DNA of 64,000 nucleotides, taken from positions 310,001 to 374,000 of the forward strand of contig JAZKJV010003137.1 of NCBI GenBank assembly GCA_037367405.1, in the 5' to 3' direction. The notes under the pieces are model-generated. The model saw only the letters and a list, made by a program, of their open reading frames with translations, had not been told where the DNA came from and did no database searches. A program made the position numbers and the translations under genes. Position 1 is the stretch's first letter; each line of letters opens with the position of its first letter. This document shows, piece by piece, positions 33,851 to 44,353 of the stretch. Source of the stretch: Ottelia alismoides (lineage: Eukaryota; Streptophyta; Magnoliopsida; Alismatales; Hydrocharitaceae).

Positions 33851-35167
33851 GGAGTATCTTGAGGATTCTAAGCAGATTGAACCAATTTGTGAGACCTTCC
33901 CAAATGAGGCTATCCTTGCTATCACCTCGCTCGCATGGTATGCCGATATTGTGAACTATCTTGTCGCCAAGAAAGATCCACAAGATTGGCTCAGGCAGAA
34001 ACTTGAGACCTTCCTCGCGAAGGCCATGTTTTACCATTGGGAGGATCCCGTCCTTTACCACGAGGGAGGCTGGCGTAGGTGCATTCCTCAGGAGGAGCAC
34101 CACAACATCCTTACTTACTGCCACAAGCTTGAGGCAGGAGGACATCACTCAAGGATGAGAACGGCACAGAAAGTGCTCCAATCCAGCCTATGGTGGCCTA
34201 CTCTCTTAAAGGACTCTGATGAGTTCGTGAAGAGGTGCACTGACTGTCAGAGGATGGGCACTTGTGGACAACGTGATATGATGTCGATGCAGCCCATACA
34301 CTTCTTTGAGGTTTTTGACGCATGGGGCATCAATTTCATAGGTCCATTCCCTAGGAGTCAGGGATTCGAGTACATTCTGTTGGCCGTCGATTATGTGAGT
34401 CGTTGGGTTGAGGCCATCCCCGCCCGAACCGCATATGCTAGGACTGTATGCAGATTTTTGAGGAAGAATATCATTTCACGGTTCGGGGTACCTAGAGTGT
34501 TGATATCTGATGGGGGGTTTCATTTCGTCAACGACAAGGTAAAGGCCCTTGCTAGCGAGTTCAGCATAGACCATCGAATTGCCACTCCATACCACCCTCA
34601 GACGAATGGTCTTGCTGAAGTGTCGAATAGGGAGATCAAGACTTGCAGAAAGTCGTCCACCCTGACCAAAAGGATTGGTCACAGCTTTTGGACTCGGTCT
34701 TGTGGGCATATGTGACGTCTTTCAAGACTCCTTTGGGTACATCTCCCTTTTGCCTCGTTTATGGCAAGCCATGCCATTTACTTGTTGAGCTGAGACATAG
34801 GTCACTTTGGGCAGTCACTGATATACTTTTGGATCTAGAGAGTGTAGGAGATCAGAGGATGGTAGAGTTAGCAGCCCTGGAGGAGCTTCGTGATACCGCC
34901 TTTTCAAACAGCCTACATTATAAGGAGAGAGTGAAGGAGTGGTATGATTCTCATATCAACCACAATCAGTTTGAGCCAGAGAAAAGAGTGTGGCTGTTTG
35001 ATGCTAGGCTTCGTCCCCTATTGGTTAGAAAGGTACATGACAATGGGAGTATTGATATATCTGAGTTGTCTTTTGATGCTACCTTTCGAGTGAACGGCCA
35101 GAGACTCAAGCCATATCTAGATCATGAGTCGCGGGTCGTTGATGTTTCTCCTATTCACTTTGCGTGA
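33851..35167 (+). pseudogene. pol: Integrase of element B, with a frameshift
   Basis: HHCC zinc module at ~34108-34257 ([16 protein letters not shown] ... CTDCQRMG), catalytic core with GINFIGPFP (first Asp replaced by Asn), [12 protein letters not shown] (second Asp kept) and [16 protein letters not shown] (Glu kept). The frame changes at about 34640-34646, and the C-terminal part continues at 34643-35167 (TPLGTSPFCLVYGKPCHLLVEL, then VRKVHDNGSIDISEL and RLKPYLDHE), with stop TGA 35165-35167. In the family this enzyme inserts the cDNA. A changed catalytic residue and a frameshift make it non-functional. Confidence 0.93.
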
Positions 35168-35299
35168 GATGTGGTCTCTTGACTCACATCTATTGCATCT
35201 CACGCCTGATTTTCACTGTTCTTCCGACTTGTATAGATCCAGTTGTCCATATCACTCTATTCTTTAGTCCTACATCCCTTTTCTCATCATATGATTATG

Positions 35300-35648
35300 C
35301 TATACTTAGGGTGTACTTTACCCTAAGTATATGGGGATGTAGGATCTTCAGGTATTCTATTAATTCTTTCTACCCCTATTTTGCTGCCTATACTTAGGGA
35401 TATTTCACCCTAAGTATAGGGGGGTAGACTCTGTACATCCTTCTACTCGGATTTCCCTTCATGTACAGCTTGCTATACTTAGGATTACTTGATCCTAAGT
35501 ATAGGGGGAAACACCGAGTCCTCTTCATTCTATTATTTGATTCGTCTTTGTATATACCATTCCTTTTCACTTCCCTATACTAAGCACGAGTTATGTCTTC
35601 TTCATCGCTCTTGATCACTCTGAGGACATCGTTCGAGCTAAGTATAGG
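35300..35648 (+). repeat. Array of four hairpins in the 3'UTR of element B
   Basis: Starts at 35300 (arms TATACTTAGGGT / ACCCTAAGTATA, 7-nt loop), 35387 (arms CCTATACTTAGGG / CCCTAAGTATAGG, 8-nt loop), 35473 (arms CTATACTTAGGA / TCCTAAGTATAG, 8-nt loop) and 35574-35648 (stem ~27 bp with about 5 mismatches, loop ~21 nt). Spacing is 87, 86 and 101 nt. The array begins about 130 nt after the pol stop. Confidence 0.92.
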
Positions 35649-36185
35649 GGGGTGTGTATATATTTCATATATACTTTAGCCATAACTCATACTTTGTGTG
35701 AGTGTTTTTATAAATAAAAATGGCTAAAAATCCATAAAAATTTCCCTTGTACATAAAATTCATCTTGCACATACCCATTTATTTATAAAATTATTTTTGT
35801 ACAAATGATTGTAAAATCTTTTTGTGTAAATAGCTTGTAAATATTTTCATATCAAAATTACGTATATAGTACAAAATTTTTGTAAAATGTTTTGAAAACA
35901 AAAAGTTTGCAAAAACCTTGTGTAAATTTTTGTAAATATTTTGCAAAACTTCGCATTCATGCATACATCCATGTTTTCAAACATTTTTCAAAAATTTTGC
36001 ACATGTATAAATATTTGTAAATAGCATCTTTGTAAATACTTGCACAATTTTTCCAAATCATAGTTGACATTTAAACTGGCTTGGAATTAAATTGGCAAAT
36101 GGAGCTTGGTTAAGACCTTAATCCACCTAATAATAAGAGGAACCTTATAGGGCTTAGGATTGAGACTTTTCAGGTCCATTGGGAC

Positions 36186-36764
36186 CTAATTCTTTGAGTC
36201 CACTAGGCTATGAGCATATGTCATCTTGATGAGCCTAAGTAGAGCACTTAACAACACACGCATGACTCTTAGAGACAATGGCTTTACTTGCACCAGCACC
36301 TTACACATAGCTCTCCACGGATGAGGTGGTGAGGAGGCAGTTTCCTTTGGCTTGGGGTAGCATATGACGGTAGTACTTCTAGGCGGAACCTCTCTTCTTC
36401 TTATAGTGAAGGAAGTGCATCTCAACTTGGTCTGGTGGTTATGAAGTCTAAAGACAGAAGCTGTGGGTTGCAATAAAGCTTTAAAAGAGGGATAGTCTAC
36501 TGGCTCAAGAGGAAAAACTCCTTGTATATATGCTGCACCATGTAGATATGTAGTACAGATGCACATGAAAAAAATGTGCAAAAAGAAAATAACTTCAAAA
36601 AAAGTGGTGGGTCGGATTGAAAATTTAATAATCCCACCAGAGTGTATATAGTCAAATAAGCAAAGCTTGACATTCATGTTCCATCTCATGAAGCTTGTAG
36701 CGGGAGACTCAGCTACACTGGTTAGAGCTCCCAAGGATACATGGCTACATTGGCCATGGTCCAT
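36186..36764 (-). other. Long antisense open frame in the 3'UTR (192 codons)
   Basis: Antisense to the element. A hydrophobic stretch near residues 57-75 (FFEVIFFLHIFFMCICTTYL) is followed by a basic C-terminal half (RRREVPPRST, HPWRAMC). Element A keeps the last 95 codons in frame. No homologue comes to mind. It could be a genuine antisense gene as described in some plant gypsy lineages, or a by-product of AT-poor repeats in this stretch. Start chosen as the first ATG; no promoter evidence. Confidence 0.35.
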
Positions 36765-37200
36765 TCTCTCTCTTCTTGAGCCGGTTGCACTTGAACTTAG
36801 AAGGGAATACCCCGCTTCTCGAGGAAAGAGTTGCTAGACCGAGGCATTAGAGTGACCGGGTTGAGGGAGGTTGTTTCTTTGTTACTTCTGAGGTGGGGAG
36901 CTACATATCACTTACACCGTACGAGGAAAGATTCATGGTCATTAGAGTTTGTGTATGTAGACTTGTTCTGATCTGGTTTATTAAGGAGTCTTGACCATAG
37001 ATTGGTGGAACTTAGAGGCTTTAAGTTTTAATCTTAAATCAAAATAAGGTTCCGACAAACTAATAATCCAAAGGTCTGACTGAGCTCCATATTTCAATTT
37101 AATGAAGGAAAGTTTAATAATCAACCTTGATTTCGCCTCTTTTTCTTTTTCTTTCTATTTTGCACTTCTTTTTCAAATAAGTGTTTGCTAAGGGACTAGC

Positions 37201-37220
37201 AAAAGTAAAGTATAGGGGGG
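37201..37220 (+). promoter_or_regulatory. Polypurine tract of element B
   Basis: AAAAGTAAAGTATAGGGGGG directly before TGATGAAT of the 3' LTR; it differs from the A tract at one base. The last part repeats the GTATAGGGGGG tail seen after the hairpins of the 3'UTR. Confidence 0.93.
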
Positions 37221-40200
37221 TGATGAATCCCAATTCATCACTCTTTATTCTTTTTTTAGCTACAAACCTTACCCAAATACCCTGTAAATAGGTGTAAATA
37301 TCATAAATTGCCAAAACACATGCATCTTGTAAATATGCATAATTAGCATGTTTTGTGTCAAAATAAAGGAATAAAGAAACACAAGAAAAATAGGGAAATA
37401 TTTAGAATAAATATTGAGTGACCTAATCCCAAGGGAGGGCTCAGCAGGGGCCTGACCGCAAAAGAACCCAAGTAGAGAGAGATAAGGTCAATCATGTATG
37501 TACATACCTCCATGTATATAAATAAAATTTATTTTCATCAAAATAAAAATTAAAAAGTGTTTCTCATATTTTGTACATATTTGTGAAAATAAAAAGAAAA
37601 TAAAAATCACTTTCCCACCTTGTATATATACCATGTACATATATATATAAGCCTATTTATTTAACCCATGTAAATAACTCATAAAAAGAAAAAATCCTAT
37701 TATTCCAAATTTTATATTGAAAATAAATAAAATATAAAATTGGAATAATTTTACAAAAATAAACAATTAAAAATAAAAATAGAAATAAAAAATACATATA
37801 TGTATATACCTATATATAATAATATATTGTAAATACGTTATATATTTTCAAAAAATATATAAAAATCACTAAAAAATATTTTGAAAAATAAGAAACATTT
37901 ATAATGTTTTTAACTTTTTCGAAATAAAATCATTTACTAATTTTAATTGAATTTTTAAATAATTAATAAATGGCGGATTCTAATTGGTCCACGGGGGATT
38001 GTTGACCCCCGGTCAACTCTCCCCCCAGGACCACCAGACGCGAATCTTGCGCTCCGACCCGACTTCTCGAATTTTTCGCGACTCGATCCAATCACCATCA
38101 ACCGATACCCCGGGCCCCGATTATTCTTGAATTATTCCTAACCCTCGCCCGGAGGTTTTCCTAGGGATCCGTGCTTCGATCGACCCTACCCGACTCCATT
38201 TAGCCGGACCCTTCATCATATAAAGACCCTCCTCCGACCACAATTCCTTCCCATCTTTGGCTCCGCCTTCCCATCCCAGGACCTCCACTCTCTTCCCTAG
38301 AGTGACAGCTATCAGATAGGAGTGTTGCAGCGAGGAGGGACCGTCCTCAGCCACTGATCTGGCGATCTTCTTCGTCGTGCGCCGCCGCGAGGTGCGCCTA
38401 GACTCGAACCCCGATGATTCCTTGAGGCAAAGACCCCCAGAGCTTCGCCGGCTCATCTACAGTCGACCTCATCCATCAGGTAGCTTCGACACCTTCTAGA
38501 CTAGTCTAATTTCAGATTACGCCCAAATCGCGCTGCCAGCCGTCACCGGCTAATTCACGCCATTTCAGTCACCCATTCGACCATTGGACCATCCATTCAC
38601 GATCAGAGACTCCTACCCACCTTCTTCACCCATTCGATCAACTTGGTTCATCCCAGAACCAAGAATCGCGTCTCCTCCGTCGTCGCCTTGCCGGAGACTC
38701 CGCTCTGCCCCCTTCCGATCATCCATTTCACCCCCTGACGGGTCGAGGCATTTTGCCCTCGACCCAGCGTTTGTTCTGTGCCCTTTTTCAGGTTAACGCG
38801 ACCCATCTGAGGGTCCAGCAGTCCAGGAACAACCACTTTTCTCCTCCGCCGTCGTCGAAGCTCCCCGGAGCTTCTTGGTCTCATCGGAGGAGCCCACCAG
38901 TTGCGGATCATCGTGACGAAGCTTTCCCACATCCCAGAAGCCTCATCGGACCTCTCCACCGCGCGTATCGTACCGACGAACTTCACCAATGAGCTGTTCT
39001 TAGAGGAGGTTCAGCGACCGTCCGATCGTGCCCCCTCGCCAAGTTCAGATCTCGACCGTCCATCTACGAGGAGTTCTCAGCCGTCCGATCTTCATCTGAG
39101 CTTGATCTGGACCGGTCATCGATGAAGGGGTGCCCTTGCTTCTCAGCCGTTCGATTTTACATGTGGCACCCCCTCGTCCATCGGATCATAATAAAGGGGT
39201 AATATCACTTAGGCCCCTCTGTTTATTGCATTTATAGTTTAGTCCTGTAAATATTTAGTGTAGTTGTTTTTATTTTAGATATTTTGCACATTGGACCTTG
39301 ATGTTTTGTTTATTTGCATTTTAGTCCCTGTATATGTGAGTTACGTGCGTTGACACATGAGGATTTGGGTTATTTGCATTTTTAGTCATGTATTTCCTAT
39401 GTGTTACTGATTGCATATTTTTAAATAGGAATCGCTTTTATACCCCTCTGTGTTTGGATCGCGTGTGTTGCGCGTGTATTTTGGGCTTTTTGTAAGTTTG
39501 GCCCCTGAGCTTTTTACACGTGTTATTGATTGGACCCTGGTACTATGTTTCTTTGATTTAGGTCCCTGTGAACTGCGTGCCTTGTTTTGATTGAATAAAA
39601 AAGCAAATTAAATCCAAATTAGGTGAAATTTAGAAATGTGGCTCCTGCCACTGTGTAAAAATTTCCCTAAATTTTTGGGACATTTTTGAGGCTTTTTTTA
39701 TTTAAAAAAAAATCAAAAACACGCATTTTCATTAATGTTTGAATTGAAAAATCAAAGAAAAATATAAAAACTTCTTTAAAAATTCTAAAACAATTAGGGA
39801 TAGTTAGTTTTAGTGTATTTTAGCTTCTATCCATTGTGAGCTTATTTGGATTTATAAAACCCCTAAAAATTGAAAAACCCTACAAATAATATAAAAATTC
39901 TAAAACAGTCTATAAAAATAAAAAATACAAACTCTTTTTCTGTTGTTTAGTTTTTACATGTACTTTCATAAAAATTGCCTTCAGACTTTTATAGATCAAT
40001 TTTCTATTTTTAATTGATCTTTCAAGTCTAGCTGCACCACAGTCTCTATTTTTCCCCTTTCTTGATTTTTAAAAAAATCAAATAAAAATTAAAAAACTCT
40101 GGAAAATTCACCAAAAACACTTAAAAACCTAAAAAACATAAAAACATTTTATTGGAGTTTTCTGTGTATTTTTGAGTGTTTTTAGTAATTGTAGACGTTG

Positions 40201-40522
40201 CTTGTTTTTATATTCCCTTAAAAAATAAAAAATGCAAAAACACTTAAATATTATAAAAATCCACAAAAAACATTTTTTCCTTTATTTTTCGACTCTGACT
40301 ACTTCGTAGGCCACAAGGCCATCCCGTGCTCCTTGAGTTCGACCCTGGTCGCTATACCAGGTTAATAAAAATAGCGAGGGCCGCTCTCGATTTTATTGAT
40401 TGATTTATACCTTGTTTGGTGGTTCCTTATTTTGTTGATTGAGTCCGATTTGCGAGTGATTGAGGTCGCAATGACCTGAGTTATTTATCTCCCGTAGTCG
40501 CTCGTGGTTTTTCGGCTCATCA
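37221..40522 (+). repeat. 3' LTR of element B (3302 bp)
   Basis: TGATGAATCCC start and GGCTCATCA end, followed by the CCAAA duplication. It is collinear with the 5' LTR except for F1. Parts: AT-rich U3 to 37970, promoter block with 'gattggtccacggg' at 37983 and TATA-like 'catataaag' near 38217, GC-rich leader part 38225-39190, then A-rich sequence to the end. The open frames inside (38121-38456, 38584-38796, 38648-38989) overlap on both strands, show no domain and are not counted as genes. Confidence 0.95.
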
Positions 40523-41649
40523 CCAAACAAACAAATATTTTTTTAAACTTTTTCTACTTATTAACCTGTATATCAGACATGGTCGAACTCAGGGAGGCTA
40601 CAAATCCCGAGGGTTATTCAATTAATCGAAAATCAATTAAGAGAAAACATGAATATCAAAGGACAACTATCCTTGGTTTTTGTGATTTTTTTATTTTTTT
40701 CAATTTTTATTTCTATTTTTTTTGTATTTTCTAATTTTCAAATTTTTAGTGATTTTGATTTTGCGATTTTTTTTAATTTTCAAATAAAGAACAATATGCA
40801 CACGCACAAGAAATATGCACACCAACTCTTTTTTTTGTAATTTTCAATTATACCAAAAATGCTCAAAAAATTCTAGAGAAAATATTTTTGGGTTTTCAAA
40901 TTTTTGAAATGTTTTTGGGATGGAATTTTCAGATGTTTTTCTATTTTTTAAAATCAAACAAAGAGAAAATGCGAAACTATGTACAAGATGGAGTAATTTG
41001 CAAGTTAAAAATATTTTAACATCCAAAAGACTTGGAAAATATTTTTATGACAAAATAAAAGAAATTATCTATAAACAGAAATTGAAATCACTATTTTTGG
41101 ATTTTCATAGAATTTTCTCTGATTTTTATAATATTTTTCATTTTTCGAATTTTTTTTATTTTTATAAAGATTTAATGGATGAAAATTAGTTAGAAATTAA
41201 AAGACAATAAAATAAAACTACCCGAATTTTTTTTGGAATTTTTGGAGTTATTTTCAAATTTTTATGATTTTTCAAATTTTGGGTAGGCAAAAGGACACTG
41301 TTTTTGATTTTTGAAATATATAAAATGGCAATAAAAATTGATGAAAAATTTATACAATGATGAAGACTACAACCAGAGCGTACCCATTTTTTGAGAAATT
41401 TTTAGATCAACAAAAACATTTATTTCGTTCAAAGAGAGCAAGCAAGTTATTGTTCTGCAGTTCAGGGACTAAAATGTATTTATGCAAAAGTTATGGACTG
41501 ATAAAATAACAAGAATTAAATGTGGGAAGAAATATAAAATTTACCCACTAAACATGTGCCACGCACATGAACTTCTAGAGCACAAGGGTGTCTTTGCAAT
41601 ATTTGAAAATTTTCAGGGGACTAAGATGCAATTTTGCCAATTTTATATT

Positions 41650-42165
41650 CCCCCCTCTAGGGTTCTTCGTTTCTTCTCAACAGGATCCAAGAGCTGGGGG
41701 GTGCCGCCCACGCGGCTTGGAGGTAGGCGGGGTCTAGTGGGCGTCGCTATAGGGCAGTCTCGGTGGAGGCCACGGTGGTTGAGCTTGCGCGGGGTCAAGG
41801 ACACACACGGGATCGACGACGCGACCCTGGGTGGTTGTAGCAAGGGTTGCGGACAGTGCTTACATGCGTGGGCGGGCCATCGACGAAGGTGCGGGCGACG
41901 GTGCAAGCGACAGTCATTAGGCCGCGGCACGGGCTGGAACAACGTACGACAGGCGTCCCGTTGCAGAGGAGGCAGTTGGTGAGCGGCCTGCGTGAAGGGT
42001 GCTGATGGCGGAGGCGTGGTGAGGGCTTCGGGGAGGCGGTGCCGCCAGGCGCGGTTGGAAGGAGGCCGCCGGCAGTGCGCTGGGAGGAAGCTGCCTGGGC
42101 GACACACACCCAGGTAGGTCAGGAGGGCGGAGGAGAGGCAGCGGCGCCTGGGGGCAGCCGACCCC
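41650..42165. other. GC-rich module within the D LTR
   Basis: About 0.5 kb of CpG-rich sequence in an otherwise AT-rich LTR, with sharp edges: 'tatattccccc' on one side and a run of T after 'cagccgacccccttttttg' on the other. The same module is at 50955-51478 in E and from about 62206 to 62530 in the third LTR. Several overlapping long frames on both strands (for example 41482-41982 plus, 41643-42107 minus) result from the base composition; none shows a domain. Confidence 0.75.
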
Positions 42166-42208
42166 CTTTTTTGTTTTTTTTTTAATTTTTTAAATTTTTT
42201 AATTTTTA

Positions 42209-42650
42209 CTGTAATCAGATGAAGAAAGAAAAAAATGAAATACTTTTTTTGTTGTTTTTTTAATAAACAAGAAATGTAAATAGTAAAAAAAATAGTTTTT
42301 TATTTTGATTCTCTTGCAAAACAAAGGTTAGAGAAGAAAAACAACTATGGATTTTTTATTTTTATTTTATTCATATACAACACGGAAAAATGAATGAGGA
42401 TCCGATGGAAATGAAAGATTCGAATCCGATTCTCGAGCCACCATGCGTGGTCGGAGTTGATAGACCGTGGGAGGTAGAAATTGAACGCAGAGAGATCAAG
42501 AACGTGGGATGAAAAATCGAGTAGAAGCGGATCGAAATCATGATGAATTTTTCTTTAAGATCTAGATAAAAAAATGACGATGGAATTGAAATGCAATGAA
42601 ATAAACTTCGATTAACCTAAGATAAAACTAAGAAAAATGTAGATCTCACC
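42209..42650 (-). other. Candidate intron in the LTR leader of element D
   Basis: On the minus strand a donor-like CTAAG/GTGAGAT (GT at 42650-42649) is ~155 nt downstream of a TATA-like box. An acceptor-like CTGATTACAG ends at 42209 after an AT-rich stretch. E has the same donor (51965) and acceptor phrase, and the third LTR has the donor at 62995. Proposed from sequence only. Confidence 0.4.
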
Positions 42651-43793
42651 TTAGGATTGGAAATGGACCGTGATCGCCTTGACGAAGGCCGACTCGCTGT
42701 CACCGGATGGCTCGGAGGCTAGGCACATTTCTTGAAGAAATTTTCTCTCGCAGATCGAGCTCCTCTCCCTAAAGATTGATCCAGTTGGAATGAGGGAGAA
42801 GGAGCCATATAAATAAAAAAGATAATGTAGATGAAATTTGAATTTTTGGCTTTCTATAGATAAGATAGATGAAAAATTGAAATGAGATAAAGATAAAGAG
42901 ATAAAACTATTTACAAAATTATCTATTCTTTTTTGAATTTTCGTCATTTTATTTATTTGAAATAAAAAAAATTATTTTTTATTTTTAACGGTGGTTAATT
43001 AAAAATAGCAACTATATACATGTACTATGTAAATATCTCACATAATATACAAGGGTAAATGAGGATTTTTTAATTTTTAAATTTTTATTTTAGATTATTA
43101 GTATGAATAATTTACAAATATATAAAAATAAAATATTTACAAAATACATGGGAAAATTGCACAAACCACCTCGGAAAACCAACTTTTTACTCGTAACTCC
43201 AAAAACTATAAAATCAGAGACATTTTAAAGATAATTTAATTTAGTATTCAATGGAAGTGAGATTGGTTCAATTTGAGTTCATATGGAGCCTGAATTGATC
43301 TTTCAATTAGTGCTTTGTGTCTTTTTTCCTAGTACGGTTACTTTTTATCTGTACATGATATAATTGTGCAATTATTTTTATTAATTAGAACATATTTTTA
43401 TTTACAACTTTGATTTTGAAAGTTATTTGATTTGAGGTCAATTAAGGCACAAATAAATTAGTGTCAGTATACAAATATACACAACACACACTTTTTTTGG
43501 ATTTTCTCATTGAGGACCCTATCTCCCCCTACTTTATTCCTGGTCGATCAGGTCAAGTCTTGACCTTCTCTCGGGGTTTGGATCAACCTGTACAAAGTCT
43601 TACTTTTTCTTCTTTTCTTTATTTCCTTTCTTTCTTTCTTTATTTATTTTAGGTTAAAATTAGTATGAAGTGTACAATATTTACACACAGATGCAAGTAA
43701 GTAAGAATACGTAGTTAGTGTTATATGCAGGTGTTTTATAAGGGTTTTTAAGCTAAAATAAATGAATAAAGATGTCGAATCTTAGATTCATCA

Positions 43794-43815
43794 TCCCCCT
43801 GTGCTTTACCTTTGG
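43794..43815 (-). promoter_or_regulatory. Polypurine tract of element D
   Basis: On the minus strand AAAGGTAAAGCACAGGGGGA precedes TGATGAAT. It is comparable to the AAAGTAAAGTATAGGGGGG of A and B. Confidence 0.85.
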
Positions 43816-44083
43816 TAGTCCCTTAGCAAACACTTATTTGACAGAATAAGTGAAGAAAAAGAAAAAGAAAGGGAAAATAAAGAAAGTAGGACAATATTGG
43901 GTATTAAACTCATCTTCATAAAATTATAGTTTGGAGCTCTGTCGGACCTTTGGATTATTGATGTGTCAGAACTTCGGTAAGACTTAGTATTTTAAAATCG
44001 ACAGCCTTCAAGTTCTACACATCATTGTCACGGTTTTGTCTCAAAAGTCATCTTAGATCAATCCTCTTCCCAAAGTATATCCT

Positions 44084-44353
44084 ATGAATATTGAACAATC
44101 GACTCATGTGTGTGAAAGGTTTGAGCTCTTTCCATCCAGAATGCCAGACTACCATGCAAATCTCCTCTCTAGTAACTCGTCCTCAGGGTGTCAGGTATTT
44201 CCTTCTAAGGTCTGTTGCACTGTGTTCACAATTGAATTGGGGGAGAAGTTAGAAGAAGGAGAAAAGAACAGGAGGGTGGCCAGTGCAGTCATCTCTCCTT
44301 GTGAAGCTGACCAGTGTAGCCGAGTCTCCACCAAGATCTGCAGGTTTTCTTGA
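44084..44353 (+). other. Antisense open frame in the 3'UTR of element D (89 codons)
   Basis: MNIEQSTHVCERFELFPSR... ends in CRFS. The same frame is kept over its full length in E (53347-53616) with only a handful of residue changes. It lies in the same relative place as the antisense frames of A and B (3'UTR, opposite to pol) but is not similar in sequence apart from the 'gagtctccaccaagatctg' neighbourhood. No known domain. Its conservation may only reflect the recent common origin of D and E. Confidence 0.3.

Larger units (their letters stand above)
35168..37200 (+). other. 3' untranslated region of element B (~2 kb)
   Basis: Holds the hairpin array, a U/A-rich middle part (35700-36060) and a purine/pyrimidine mixed part up to the polypurine tract. 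No sense-strand frame long enough for an env-like protein is present, although some Athila members have one here. The region is collinear with 2237-4283 of element A. A phrase 'gagactcagctacactggt' at 36703-36721 recurs in A (near 3790) and, in reverse complement, in D (near 44307) and E (near 53570), so it is another conserved spot. Confidence 0.8.
21332..40522 (+). mobile_element. Element B: full-structure Athila-type retrotransposon with a nested solo LTR
   Basis: Bounded by CCAAA duplications (21327-21331 and 40523-40527) and by TGATGAAT...TCA ends. Order: 5' LTR 21332-27099 (with F1 inside), tRNA-Asp PBS 27103-27120, leader, gag, linker, protease, RT, RNase H, integrase to 35167, 3'UTR with hairpins, polypurine tract 37201-37220, 3' LTR 37221-40522. 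Without F1 the element is about 16.7 kb. The two LTRs are very similar by eye, so insertion was fairly recent. Coding parts are interrupted by many stops and at least one frameshift, so it is not autonomous. No env-like frame follows pol. Confidence 0.95.
40528..43793 (-). repeat. 3' LTR of element D (~3.27 kb in this segment)
   Basis: On the minus strand it begins TGATGAATCTAAG at 43793 directly after a polypurine tract. U3 is AT-rich; TATA-like 'ttatatggctcc' near 42804-42815; splice-donor-like AAG/GTGAGAT at 42650; GC-rich module 42165-41650; A/T-rich end with 'gagttcgacca' near 40580. The low end abuts the CCAAA duplication of B, so B appears to have inserted within or next to the end of this LTR. 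The 98-codon frame 42651-42947 spans the promoter and is unlikely to be coding. Confidence 0.85.

Noticed and set aside
35164..35397. 77-codon sense frame after B pol as an env start
   Set aside because: It runs through the hairpins, is short, and is not kept in element A.
41482..42109. Several long overlapping frames (up to 166 codons) on both strands
   Set aside because: They come from the GC-rich, stop-poor module of the LTR; all overlap each other, are Arg/Pro/Gly-rich and show no domain.
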